DNA of 64,000 nucleotides, taken from the NCBI RefSeq assembly GCF_000004075.3, contig NC_026660.2:27159498-27223497 (forward strand), written 5' to 3'. Position 1 is the first letter of the stretch; each line of letters begins with the position of its first letter. The position numbers and the translations under genes were made by a program. The stretch comes from Cucumis sativus. Its lineage: Eukaryota; Streptophyta; Magnoliopsida; Cucurbitales; Cucurbitaceae. Positions 22,824-36,200 of this stretch are shown here, piece after piece. The notes below the pieces were generated by a model. It made no database searches. It saw nothing but the letters and a program-made list of their open reading frames with translations, and was not told where the DNA came from.

Positions 22824-25800
22824 TCAAGCGGTTCCTGTTATCAACCTCTCCCGTTCATCTAATCTTTTGACTTTGATAAGACCGATGAGTACTTGAAACC
22901 CAAAAAAGGCACAAAAGATGTAGGCAATAGTGGCAGGCATCTGAAAAGGTATAACAACTAATCAATAATTACCAGGCAATAATGATGGAAGCACAGCAAG
23001 GTCAGAGAAAATAAAAGTACATCTTACCCGAATGGAGTTGATATGTAATATAGTTGCAAGGTTGATTAGGCTTCCTGCAGCTATTGCCTGTTAATGGTCA
23101 AAAGGTGGAAATTAGAGAGATATTGAACTGGCCAGAACATTATCAATCCAACATACACAGAAAGATGTGCTGATTTTCTAAAGCTCTCGAAAATTTTCAT
23201 CCTTTAACTTCCCCAAAACAATTCCATTGGGATCTTGATAGACCTCCCATCCTACATGTGTGCAACGTACAACAGGGATGGGAGGTCTGTAAGATCTCCA
23301 ACAATCCGAACAGATAATGTGGTCGAAATATGTTGACATGCAAACAAGGACAGCAGGAAAGAATGAGAACCAACTTGAAAAACTCACATTTCCTAGCGTC
23401 TTCTGAACTGTTGCAACTCGTTGGAATGATCTTTCAGATTCCAAAGCCCGAACTCTAAGCTTGAGATCACCTTGCTCCTGTTGATTAAATAAAATTGAGG
23501 TCCAATATTGGAAACTTGAAAAAGTAAAACAGAAGTTTGACATGCTCATTCATTTGCGGAAAGGTTTGAAATCATTACCAGTCTTTGGATAATTTCAGCA
23601 AGTTTTTCGACTCTTTCGGCCTGTCTAAATAAGTTATAGAATGCACGAGACTGCCTGTCCCATCTCTTTCTGAAATCCTAAACATTTGTAAAATTGACGC
23701 TCAACATAAGAATAAAAGAACTATATTAAATAAGCCAACATGTAAAATGGATAATCGTGTTTACCTTCAAGGCGACCTCAACTCCTGCTTCCCGAAACTT
23801 CAATAATTCCAGAGCATATCTAAAAGACGAAAATTAGACTGTGTAAGGTAAACAGAAAAACTTACGCATCCTAAAATGTCGGGATGAAAGGAGGTTAAAG
23901 AAAGCTTAAGCGTTGACAAAGAACTCACGGCTTGGCAATTTCAGTGATATCAAATCGTGGGTCAAGGCCTTTCCCAATGCCATCTAATACTGCAGACAAT
24001 ATTGCATTTTTCAGCGGTTAACGTTATACAAGAGATTTAGTAACAGTTGGTTTTTCTTGTAAACTACCTGAAAATGCTCTAACGACAAATGTGAACGTGG
24101 CAGGAAACCGAAACGGTTGATCTGCTGCAATGGCTAATAAATCTTCCCCTGTTTAGGAGAGTGCAACAACCATGAGAGGAACAGCATATACAGTTTCATA
24201 GTCGGTTTTTTGTAGCATCCAACATTTCAAAACATTGTTTTTGTCATGGTTGAATTACAAGTTTAGTTGAACTTTAAACTTTAAAAGGTAAAAGTGTTTA
24301 ATAAGTTCATGAATTTTCAATTTTGTCACATATAGATCCCTAAATTTTGAATTCTTTTTTAAAATTCATATACTGGCTAGATACAAAATTAATTGAAAGT
24401 TAGGGCTCCCTAAGAGACAACATTTAATTATATATTCAATAAGTTAATTTTAAAAAAAAATTGCTACATCATAGCTTATTGGACACAAATTTGAAAGTTC
24501 AAAAATCTATTAGACAGTTTCAAAATTTCATGCAACTAGTGATTCATTAAAAAACTATTAAACAGTTCTAAAAGTTATGGACCAACCAGTGATTCATTAA
24601 ACAAGGAAAGGCTCAACATGCAATTTAACATTTTATCATATAGGTTTCTTTTTCTTGTTGAGAACTGAGAAGTATTTTTATCACATAGGTTGAGAGGAGA
24701 AACTTTGTAACCAACTGATAATCACTTAGATTAGATATTAATACAGACTCTTGTATTCTCTGGGGGAAACATACGGAAGTTTTTTCTCGTAAAAATAACT
24801 ATTATAATATAAAAGAACAGACAATTAAAGCATAATTGCACACTGAGCTGCTCAACAGGGTTACATACCAATTGCAGCTAGGCGTTCCTTTTTTTTCATC
24901 AACTTTTCCTCCTTTGTCAATGGTTTCTTAAACCCAAGTTCTGCAGTTGCCATCTCTCTTTCCCTTCTCTGTGCAGCCAGACGTTCTTCAAAACTGGGAG
25001 TTCAAATTCAAAATTTCAGTCAGAAAATTCTAGCAGAATTTATTATAATTTGATCACAGTTGCTTCCTTTAGTTCAAGCAAATCACCATTAAACATTCTG
25101 TCGATGATAATCAAAATAAATCAAGCATTCAGATTAAGCATGACGAAAGCTCACTACAGTAGACATTTAACCGGGAGCTAAACTATAGGAAGCAGAGTCA
25201 ATCTCCCAAACAAGTGAACAGGACCTTCTTGTCTCATTTAACTCTCAGATTGATTCCTAATATGGTCTGTATAATAACATCGCAGGATTGATGAGTTTGT
25301 TAAAATATTAAATTAAAATCCTCGCGAACAGCATTTTAAACCAAACATAAATCGAATCTCTCTCTCTTCTTCTTCTTCTTTATTATTATTATTATTATTA
25401 TTTACCACATCTAAAAATTACCACCCCGAAAGAGGACAAAGAAAATGAATCAATCGGCAACGTTAGTTTATTTTAAGTCTCTTCAATGAACCTGTTCAGG
25501 AAGAATTGAGCTGTTCGTCTAACAGCTGTCATATCTCCAGTAGGCACAAGAACTCCCATTTGAATCATTGCCTGAAGAACCTGCACTAATGAAGAATTCT
25601 TATAAACAATTGAACATTGAAGGTATACATGATGGTACTGTTACATCACCTTAAGTTGGCAGAAATAGAAATTAATTTCATAATTCAGTACCTTATCTGG
25701 ATCTTTCTCATACACTCCATAGAACGTTTCCAGCAAACCTTCTCTAATATTTGAACTGATACTGCAAGGCACCAGCAACAATACACAACAATATGTTTAG

Positions 25801-28800
25801 CAAAATATCGTGGCCATTTTTTTATAAACAAGAACCAACTTGTCATTGACATAAGAAGAAGGATTACAAGTTCAAGGATACAGAGTCCCTTAGAAAGAAA
25901 CTTAAAAACAATAAATACGCCCATAAAGAGAAAAACCATGAACTAGAACCTAATTAATGACCTCACTTCCATGGAATTAGTGCAAAAACATCTTGCCATT
26001 TAAGGTTGATTTTTTTTTCTTTCCTTTATTTTTAGTTAATAGGGTGTAATATCATAGAAAGAGGACCAAGGACAGGCTAGTACCTTCCCATCATTCCAAA
26101 ATCATAAAAGATCAACCTTCCTCCATTGACATCATCAACAGCAATATTCCCAGGATGCTGAAAAGGTTACAAAATTTCTGTATTCAATTCTAAGAGAACA
26201 GAAAAAAAGCAAGGAGCACGCCTCATCCCAATAACCCACATTCACAAATGTCTAGAAGAATGTTGTAAGCAGGGCTAGGTCTTGGAAGTTTGTCCATAAA
26301 GATATTTTATCTTCAGATTCAATATTATCTTTTCAGAGCAGATGAATTGAAAATTTGGATTTTATCATAAGTTTTTTAACATCTTTTTCCAACTGAACTG
26401 ACTGGTTATATCCATTCATGTACCTTTTTATAACATTTCAAACAATTTTCAAATGACATTCTTAAACCCCATTCTTTTAATAGTCGGTTATATATAACTG
26501 CAATAGATAAGCTGCGCGGAAGCTACCCAAAGCAATGATTTGATGGTTTATGGGTAGATACAGATGGAAGAGTATTACTTCAATGCACTACCAGTAATGT
26601 AGGTTCTTTCAATGTGCAACAGCAAAAGGAGGCAAGGTCAATGAGAAGCTTCATCGCAGATTTAAGGTTACATACATATCATATTTTAAATTTTACATAA
26701 TTCAAGGAATACTTTGAATGAAGTTCAATAAACCTTCTTATCTGTAATCAAATCACTAGAAAATCCCCCATATTTTAAGACTAGGGTAACTTAAACAAAG
26801 AGTTATTAGAGCTCACAGGATCTGCATGGAAGAATCCATGTGACAGAATTTGCTCCAGGTAAGATTCAACAGCATAACGACCTAGCCTATATCACATAAG
26901 AAGCCAATGGTAAGAATGAGTTCAAATCCTGCAATTCTCATGAATGAAATAAAAAATTCAAGATGATATTAACCGTTTACGATCAAGGCCTAGTTGATCC
27001 AGAGCTTTAATCTTATTTATTTTAATTCCAGGAACATACTCCATAGTCAGAACCTACAGTCATTTCAAAATGAAACATTAGACGTAAGGACAATGTTTCA
27101 AACGGAATAATTGTTTCATTGTACAAATTAGGTGATAAAACCTGTGGAGTAGTATAGTCCCAGAATATTGATGGAACTTTCACATAGTCCAAGTTTTTAA
27201 AGTTGGTAGCAAACAGCTCAGCATTAGCTGCTTCCTTGGTGTAATCTATCTCCTGAAATTACCATTAGATTTGATATAATGAAAATTTAAACATGCTGGC
27301 TCAGAATTAAAAAGAAATATGCAAAGGATTCAATGCTTCTATCAAACAAAAACTGCAAGGTAGTAATAAAATATTATATCCAAATTAATAAACCAGTAGT
27401 CATGTCTCAGAGTAATAATTGAGGGAATATTGATACCTGATACAGGACATTTGCACATTCATCATATATAGCAACCCAATCTCTCTTTGCACCATCAGAC
27501 TTTGGGTCAAGTTTCTGAAGGTATTCTGCGATAACCTGTAATTAAATTCAAATAATAAATGTTTAGATGCAAACTGAAATTCCCTTCTACTATCCAAGTT
27601 CAATAATCATAAAGTTCATAGACTCCAATATAGAGAGATTTTGGTCCGTGTGGAGAGGTTGGATTTGGAATTGTACAACGGTGAACTCTCTATTTTTGTT
27701 CATGGAAAACCAAAAGGTAAGATTTTTGCATTATTAGGTAAGCCAGAGTGATGAAGGATTTTAAGGTGGGATCAGATGGTTCTGCACATGTCACACCTTC
27801 AGTGTACTGATGATACCTTCTTCTTTCTATCCTATGTGACCAAGTCACCCATTACGGGAAAAAGATTCTATGCTTGAGATTCCAAAGCTGTCAGAAAGTT
27901 TCTCATGTAGTTTCTTTTATGTTCTTTTGCACCCTTTCTCCCTCCTAAGAAGCCTACGCATTCTACTCACTTTGGAAGGTTAGAATTCCTAAGAAACGAA
28001 ATTCTTTGCCTAAAAAATTTTGCATAAGAAAGTGGACACTCAGGATCCCCTCCAGAGACTCTTATTCTGTGTTGCACCCACAATAGTGTGTTTTTTGTAG
28101 GAAGAAGTAGGAGGATCTAAACCATCTTCTATGGGGTTTCCCTTTTCTTCCCTCCCTTTAGAGTCGGTTTTATAGGATCTTCAAGGTTGTTCGCTCATAA
28201 CAGGAGGTATTGCTCCTAGCTCCATGATTGAAGAGGTACTCTTGAGCCCTCCTCAGGACAAAGGAAGAGTTTTATGATAGGCTTGTTTTTTAATATTTTG
28301 TAGGGTGGATTGAAATGAACAGTAGAGCTTTAGAGAGTCTAAGAGGTTTGGTGAGGAACTTCACTAATCGGACTCGTCCTCATTCTTTTGGATGAGTTTT
28401 GGGATTTGTGTATATTCTTTCATGTCTAGCACAGTTTTCTTTATCTCAAAATATATTTATATTTTCTATTTCCTGAAATACTTTAACAATAATTTGACAA
28501 CTAAAAAAAGGCTGCAGGAAAAAGGAATCCACCCTGTTCAAGACTGACTCAACCCATGAAATTTTAATACCCGTAGGTGCCTTGGTTAAAATTTGGAAAC
28601 TGGAAGATATAAGAAAATTAGCTTCGCCAGAAAAAAGTATCTGATGCAACACCTCCCAACCAGGGCATGAGATAAAAACATTAAAAAATAAAATAAATAA
28701 ATGCAGTGTTACAAGACAAATCACTACGATTCTGATCTCTGAACACCCACAGAGAAACAAAAGTACAAATTTTAGCCAATTTTGAAAACTAACCCTTAGG

Positions 28801-31800
28801 TTCTTGAGATCGATATCAAAGAGTTCCTTCAGACTTGGCCTTTGTACTTTCACCACGACTTCCTGCCCCTTCAATCTTGCACGATGAACCTGACCTGAAC
28901 AAAGAGACTTGTGATATTAAGTATTCTAATCAACCACCAAACAGAATTTCAAAATGCTAGCTAAACTGAATCCTGAAAATGTTAATTGAGCTAACCAAGA
29001 CTAGCAGCAGCTATTGGCTCCCGATCAAACCGATCAAATATACCAGCCACAGGACCTCCAAGCTCTTCCTCAACTATAGATACTGCTGTCTCAGATGGGA
29101 AAGGAGGAACTTGATCCTGAATTGAAAATGAACATCCATCAGCCTAAGCAACAATTAATTGAAATATTACATTGTTTCAATTGAAAACATACATATTTCA
29201 TATGCAACAGCCCTAACCACAGAATGGTAAAAGCATAGGTAAGAGAGATAATAACCTGAAGCTCTGACAACTGGTCAACATATTCTTGTGGTAGAATGTC
29301 CACTCTAGTAGAAAATTGCTGACCAATTTTAATAAAAGTTGGACCTAATCTTAAAATACTTTCTTTCAACCACTTAGCTACAATCTTTCTTCTAGCGACC
29401 TTCTTCTCCTCAGTCATTCCTCCTAAAAGAAATTATAAACCATGAAATAAAGCAAAAATTCATTTCATCCAATTGTTCTATCGAATCTACAAGGCAAATC
29501 TTTGGAGTGTGTTTGGCATTGATGTTGCAGAAGGGCTCACCTCGATAAGTAAATTTCTGATTGTTAAGCCAAGCCTTGAGGACAAAACTAAAAACAAATC
29601 CCCATATCTCCAAGGTTCTCTGAATTGTTGAATATGTTTTAAATCTATTCCAGCGTCCACCAGGTGCCACAGAAACCTGAAAATCCCATTTTGTGTGCAT
29701 AGAAAACAAGCATAGAAATGAAATATAAGGGACCTTTAGAATGACTAAAAAGCATGGAATAAATATTGGGGGAGTTGCCAGCATGATTATTATTTTTTTT
29801 TTTGTGAAAACAACTTTCTTCAAGGAAAAAATGAAAGAACACACCGGCATACAAAAAACCAAGCCAACAAAAATAGACGGGATTCCCTTTACAAGAAGGG
29901 AGCCCAACTATATGAAATAAGTCCACAGGGAAACATGAAAGCGAACAAGAGACCATAACTTCCTAGGATCCCTCTCCAAACCTCTAAAAACCCTACTTTC
30001 CGCTCACCCCCACAAAACCCATAATACTGCACACACACTAGCAAGCCAAAAAACGGTCTTTCTCCCCAAAGGTGGATTGAGGAGGAACTCCCCGACGGTA
30101 GCATTGACATCTCTATGACAAACACACATCATGCCAAAACGTCTGGGAAAAAAGAATCTCATACACCACTTAAAAAGTCAGTGTCAAAGAATATGCTCCA
30201 AGCATCCTGTCACCTTCCAACAAAGAACAACAAAAAGACCCAACTAGCAAAGGCAAGTTCCTAACAACTTTAACAAGTCTATCTAACATATAAACATGGT
30301 CGTGAAGAACCTGCAGAGTAAAGAATCATACATTTCTATGGACCTTAATCCTCCTAAGCAACGAAAAATTGACACACCTAAGGAAGAAGGGTCAACCAAT
30401 CAATGAAAAGAAAACTTGTACGAGAATCCTTCCAAAAGACTAGGGCTCCAAAGTCTAACGTCTCTTCTCCCAATTCTAAAGGGATGACCCTGGAGTTCGA
30501 GAAGGAAGAGTATCTACATCTGTTGTTTTCCTGTCGGTAAGAGAACGATGGAACCCAAAAAGGAGCAAGAGCTCCCATACCAAACTAAAAAATCAGATTT
30601 TTGAGAGAGCACAGAGAAAACAACACACAAAGAGGTTCTCCCCCAATCAACGATCTTCCCAAAAATATGTATCCCTCCCCTCCCCCCACCACACACCTAA
30701 CCAAGAGAACAAAAGAAGAGAGCTCTTTCGAAATATCTTTCCATAAATTTCAGGGAGTAACTTTAGTCCCTCTAGCCAACCACTCGAAAAGATAGGTCCA
30801 TGTTTACTAGCAATGATCCTACACCACAAAGAATGTGTGTACACACACCTATGCTACAACATGGGGGAAGGTGCAAGCATTATTGATGTGCCATACCTAC
30901 ACTAACAGATTTTTTGTAATTACATAATTAAAGAACAAGTCCCAAAACTTGCAGCTTTTCTTGTCCCAAAACTTGCAGCTTTTCATCAAGAAGCATTGGA
31001 ATTTGCAACTTATGTCATGAGGACATTACCACGATTGGTGTAATTTTACTTTAAAACTATAATGCTTAATCTGAGATTTTTCTACCCCAGTAGTAAAGAT
31101 TGCATTTGATTATTAATGTGAAATACTTCCATTTTCCAACCAGTGAATTGTGACTACACACTTGACACTGCTAAAGGAGCAGGTAATAGAAGGTAATATG
31201 AATTTGTAGTTTTTACGGCTTACTAAATCATAATTAGACCCAAAAATTTAATACCGACCCAATTCATGCATTACCAGTTACCACCCCTATTTGTGGATTT
31301 AGTTAGTAATTTTGATTAACCACACCCAAAACTTGAACTATCAAAATTAATGGAGAGATTAAAATGGAAATGGTTGAAAACATTATCTCCTAGTTCAGTA
31401 TCACGTAAAATCAATGGTACACCCAAATGAGCTCGAATCTAGGATTTGAGACATCCCAAATCAGCAGTTCAGGCAATTCCTGATCAGACATTGCACTTGC
31501 GCATATACTGCTTGTATGGCAGATGAAAATAAAACCTCCAAACTACATTTAATCTCGCCGCCAATGAAATCAAAAGAATAATAAGTCAATAACGAGCAAC
31601 AAGCAGAAAAACAAACCTCGACCTGTTGCTGATCACTCCGCTTAAACCAAGCCTCTTCTTTACCAATCTCCTCTATCCTCTTCTTCCTATCCTCCTCCAC
31701 TGACTCCGAAGCTTGAATTTCTCCCACCACGGCCGCAGCAACACCATTTCCATTAACATACTTCACCAAGTTCCCATTGGTTCCACCAGTCTCACTCTCC

Positions 31801-32096
31801 ACAGTCGTAACTCCGCCATTAACCCAACCATTATACCTGTAATCACCATTCCCATTGTAAGCAGCTCCATTACTTCCAAGTCCATATCCATTAACTTCCT
31901 TGATTAGCTCATTCTCCCTTTCTTCAGCAACCACACCGTCTTCTCTGACAGCCCGTAGCTTCGTGCGACGAAGAACCCTAAACCTACAAGTTCTAGAGAA
32001 AGGAACCCTATAGAGAAAACATCCGGGACTGGAAGAAGAGAAAAGACGCTTCGGTGAGACAAAAACAAGTTCGGGTAAAGGCAATGAAGTAGCCAT
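22824..32096 (-). CDS. ABC1K8: Chloroplast ABC1 atypical kinase, ABC1K8/OSA1-like
   Basis: Twenty exons close in frame (complement): 31617-32096, 29541-29676, 29256-29422, 28996-29116, 28794-28894, 27437-27535, 27142-27252, 26974-27053, 26817-26886, 26084-26157, 25692-25761, 25492-25580, 24869-24993, 24068-24148, 23929-23989, 23765-23819, 23579-23677, 23388-23477, 23028-23087, 22824-22940. The product is 761 residues. It has a transit peptide, an Asn/Gly-rich linker (about 68-118), then the ABC1 domain: KIGQ (237-240), Ala-rich loop AAASLG (297-302), Lys317, HADPHPGN (to 459) and DFG (474-476). Two hydrophobic helices lie near the C-terminus, which ends LITGTA. The KxGQ and Ala-rich loop are UbiB/ADCK hallmarks. 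Nearly every segment matches remembered Arabidopsis At5g64940, a chloroplast envelope protein linked to oxidative stress, cadmium and iron handling, and lipid composition. Introns 1 and 5 carry LINE relics. Confidence 0.93.
25357..25402. repeat. Compound microsatellite in an ABC1K8 intron
   Basis: A run of TC, then TTC, then ATT repeats (TCTCTCTCTTCTTCTTCTTC, followed by at least six ATT units) inside intron 12. It is likely length-polymorphic. Confidence 0.8.
27620..28450 (+). mobile_element. LINE (non-LTR retrotransposon) relic, plus orientation, in ABC1K8 intron 5
   Basis: Broken reading frames on the plus strand keep phrases typical of the C-terminal reverse-transcriptase / zf-RVT part of plant LINEs. 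These are WKVRIPKK (27973-27996) and [15 protein letters not shown] (28224-28268), followed by a degraded segment like the usual final part. Stops and indels are frequent. It sits in the 27536-28793 intron, antisense to the host gene. The 5' part of the element is missing. Confidence 0.6.
29793..30846 (-). mobile_element. 5'-truncated LINE relic, minus orientation, in ABC1K8 intron 1
   Basis: On the minus strand, fragments in shifting frames read [14 protein letters not shown] and GRDTYFWED (about 30650-30846). Further 3' comes a segment ending [10 protein letters not shown] (to about 29889), then a short untranslated stretch and an A-run (plus-strand T-run 29793-29803) at the element's 3' end. 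This order (RT tail, zf-RVT region, poly-A) is that of a plant LINE. It is co-linear with the host gene. No clean target-site duplication was seen, and frameshifts and stops show it is dead. Confidence 0.65.
30939..30986. repeat. 24-bp tandem duplication
   Basis: GTCCCAAAACTTGCAGCTTT occurs at 30939 and again at 30963, a local two-copy duplication just outside the LINE relic in ABC1K8 intron 1. Confidence 0.75.
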
Positions 32097-33205
32097 AGAG
32101 AAGAAGAATAATAAGATCCTTCCACCCGAAACCGAAATTGAAGGTCAGTGAATCATAAGACGTAACCCTAGATTCGAAGCACGGGAGAAAGAAAGGGACT
32201 GCAATGGTGGAAAGAGCGAAGAAGTGGAAGGAAGAAGGAGAAGTGGAGAAGTGGACAGCGAACCAGAAGAATTACAAATTATTTTTGTTTCAAGGAATGA
32301 AAAATTAAGAAAAAAAGAAAAAAGGAAATTGAGAATTGAGAATTGAAGGGGTGGAGGTAAAAGTGCCACGTGGCTTGTGAAGATGAGTAGTGGAGATTCT
32401 TATTGGACGGAAGAGTTCGTGTGGGCGCCGCAAAACATGTGTCCCTCGTTTCGTTTCATAAAATTTTGGACGCTTTTCGGCTTACGTGTTGGCGTTGGAC
32501 CCCCTAATAATCTTGTGGTTCGCAGTCTTAAGCCTTTTCCTCTACTCTTTGGTTTTTGTTCGCGGTTCCCCTGGGATCGTGCAATGCACGTGCGTGAATC
32601 CAGGTCATCCCTTGCTGCTCTCTTTCTCTTTTCCCCTTCTTTTTTTTTTATCTTTTATTTTGTGACTACATTTTTCTTGCACTGCTTTATTTCATTTAAA
32701 TTTATTTATTTATTTATCAACACTTATACGTTGCTTTTGTTAAAATTAGCACGTGAACTAGAAAAATTAATGGCATGTGATCTACTGAGTTGGCAAAGTT
32801 TTATCAATTGAAAATTTCATAAGTTCACATGTAACTTTGCATAATGTAAGAACCTTGGTTTATATGTATGAACGCTTTCTTGTATGTGATGATATTGTTG
32901 TTATTAATGATTATTTTATTTCATTTACATGCTAGTGGCGGAATAAGTATAGAGTAAATCACATGTGTTAATTTTTTTTATATATATATTATATAATATA
33001 TGAGATGTAAAGATAGAAACTTCATCAAAGGAAAATATTTTATATTTCAAGTCAACGTTCATTTTAGTCAAAATGATAAATGCATCTATGTAATGCTTGC
33101 ATTTAAGTTATAGTTTTCCCATACGATTATAGTTAAATTATAGTGATCCGATCAAAGTTTAATATAAATAATAATTTCAAGAGGGGCTTAAGAGAAGAAG
33201 GGAGA
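32097..33205. promoter_or_regulatory. Divergent promoter region of ABC1K8 and CPR5 copy A
   Basis: About 1.1 kb separates two start codons that face apart. G-boxes CACGTG lie at 32367-32372, within 280 bp of the ABC1K8 ATG, and at 32587-32592. No convincing gene is present; the open frame over 32377-32811 has no domain or codon support. Confidence 0.5.
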
Positions 33206-36200
33206 ATGAAGAGAAAAAGATTCAAATCATACGATTCTATTATGAACGAAAGCTCTTCTTCTTGTACAAACAGCACTGTCGTTGACGAAACATTCGACAA
33301 CGACTTCAAAGAAATCACAGGGGTTGATTCATTTCCGGAAAACTCAAGCCGGAATCATGACGACACTCCGCCGGGCTCAAAGTCTAGTAAGAAGAAGAAG
33401 ACGAAGAAGAAGAAGAAGAGACTTGTTATCGATATAGTTCAAGTATTGCCTTCTTCGCCGGTAAGATGGAGGCAAGGAGGAGTGAATTGCAAACGCCGAC
33501 GCCCCAAGGTTGCAATGGCTCAATCGCGGCGCATCAATGGCGATATTGAAAATGCGGGGTTTTTACTGGGAACTTCGTTAGCAGCTTTCGTTGGCCAGGT
33601 CTCGTTTATCTTTTCCTGTTTCGTGGATTTTCCAGGTTGATAATTTATGATTTGTTAAGAAAAATAAGTTCAAAAGTTGAGATTTAATTAGGGAAAGAAG
33701 GGGAGAACACAGTACAGGGGAGGTTGAAACAGAGAAGTTGAGTAACGATTAGTACTAAGTAGCAAAGCAGAGTGATGGCAGAATAGATCAAAGTTTATTG
33801 GCGGGTCCCACCATTTCTAATTGTGGATTTTTTAATATAATTTAATTCAGCTTTATTTTTAAATATTTCTAAATTAAATTTGATGGTTAATTTGGAGTTG
33901 GAAATGATTTTAACTTCGAATTTTAATTTAGACATTTTTTTCTCTTAGTATACTAAAGTGTAATTTTGGTTTTCAAGGTAAGAAGGATCATTTTTGTATA
34001 TCCCAATGTATTTAAGTTGGACGCAAAATAACACTGCAAACTTGTCTTCAGGTTGAATAAGTCAAATGTTATCTGGCTTTGTTTATATTTATATATATTT
34101 TACTATTTTTGCATTATTATTTTGGCAATGAAGATTGAAATAAAACAAAATATCAGGATTTTAAAATTGAATTTCTAAAATTATAACTTTTCGTAACCGA
34201 GTTTTAACGATTGAAACAGATTTATGAAACAAGAACTCCTCGAATTAAGGTTTGATTGAAGTTTATTTTCAAAATCAAGGAAGTAAAAAGTAGTCCTCTC
34301 TTACACTCCAAAGATGTATGCATTGTAAACAGTTTTTTTTAAGGTGACTAATTACACTCCAAAGATGATTGGTGACGATTACGAATCTAATTCGTAAGAG
34401 ACATTTCAATAACTAATTTGACGGAGTTTTTTGTTTTGAACTTTATATCTGACTACAAACTTTGGTTCAAGTGGGATAAAGTGAATTCTGGTGGCTTCCT
34501 CATATGGTTTAAAGTTGTAGAACTTCGATTATTACAAAGCTTTAGATGCAATGCACTTTTTTGGATATGAATGGAGTTATCTGTAAATGAGTTAAAAGTT
34601 AAAGTTATGAATTTCATGGCATAGTATCATATTATGTTTCTTGGGGTTAACCAACTTATGTGTTTTTGTGCTTTTGACTTTTGAGAATTAGTTGCTTGCT
34701 GACATTCAGTGTTTTCTTTTTTATTTTTACTGTGACTTTAGGTGCTTGAGAAGCAGGACGTGTCTGATGGAAAAATGTTTGTTGATCATCTATCAACGGT
34801 ATGCTACTGTTCTCTATAATATGAATGACTAAAAGGTCTTTTTTGCATGTTAATGCAATGTTCATTAATATAAGAATAATCTTTACAAAGTAATTGGATC
34901 TTAATGTTCTGTGTTGCTTATGTTAAAGTAAATCAGAAAACGTGTTGTTGAGATCTAAAAAAAGATTTAGGTGTTGTTTGATAACCATTTGGTTTTAATA
35001 AAGTTTGATGTAACCATACATATGGTGCTAACCTTTATTCTTTGTTTGGTTGTGTTTTGGCTTATTTATTGTATCTGTTTTCATATTTTCTACTGCAGAT
35101 ATGCACTTCGGCTATAAGAGAATCTTTGGTCAATGTAAGTCTGATCTCTAACTACGACTCTTGCCGACTATTTCGTTTTTACATTTTATATGTTATTCAT
35201 CTAGGATTGATGAAGTCCCTTTAACATGTCTGTTATCTGACTGGTCACATGGAAACAGGTTTTTGGAGTGAAGCTTGATTGCTTTTTAAAGAATTTTGAG
35301 AGTTCATTTGTTAGCACGCTAAGAACTCCACTATCAACCACTAAAGCATCTGCCAAAACTGAAGTGCATTCCTCTAGCAAATGCAAGGAAGAAAAAAACA
35401 CAGTAGATCTGACACTTGATAAGAAAGAACCTTTTAAGACAGACACACATGTTGATGATCAATTAAGTTTAATTGAAGAAATACAAGAAAGCGTTTCTGA
35501 TTCGTATACTCAAGAGTTACCTTTGTGTAAACTGAGAAATGACATGGTTTCTGTTGTTCCATGGCTAGTTGGTTCCCGTGGCAACGAGTTAGCGGTTGAG
35601 ACTTTTGAAAGATTTGTCGTTGAGAATGTACGTTCCAACAATCTCAAGGAAAAAGAGATTGACCTTAAAATGAAGAATTTAAAGTTGAAAGAAACACAAA
35701 TGCAACTCAATTGTGAGTCAAACAATCTTAAGGCTGAGAAGTTGAAGAATAAGTTAGAAAACAGAAGACATTCGGAACTACTTGAAACGTGCATAGATTG
35801 TCTTGTTGCTGGTTTAATTATAATGTGTGTGGCCCTCTCTTATGGTGCATATGTTTATTCATATCACAACATTTTTGAAGCTACTGCAATCTGTACTTCT
35901 TCAGCCCAGGCAAGTGTTGTCCTTTTTTTCTTTTTATTGTTTGTTTTGTACAGCCTTAGATCTGCTACTTGTATATACGACAATTTTCATAGTTTCGGCT
36001 ACATATGTTATGTTAAAATTGATTAATTGTTAATCCAACTTCAGATCATTTCTACCAAATATTTTGGAGAACCATCTTCTATGATTCTTTGTAGATGTGT
36101 TTTTCCATCTCATTTTGTTCCAATTAAAAGCATTCATTTAATGAACTTATTTGACACTCTTTGCTTGCTGCAGGGTTCAAAACCATGGTGGATGCCAAAT

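Noticed and set aside
29889-30846. Independent gene in ABC1K8 intron 1
   Set aside because: The open frames are frameshifted pieces of one LINE C-terminal region followed by a poly-A tract.
32377-32811. 144-residue plus-strand open frame upstream of ABC1K8
   Set aside because: Low-complexity Phe/Leu-rich translation with no family likeness; it overlaps the promoter region.
33143-33205. Longer N-terminus for CPR5 copy A
   Set aside because: Position 33143 is GTG, and the extra residues have no counterpart in copy B or Arabidopsis.
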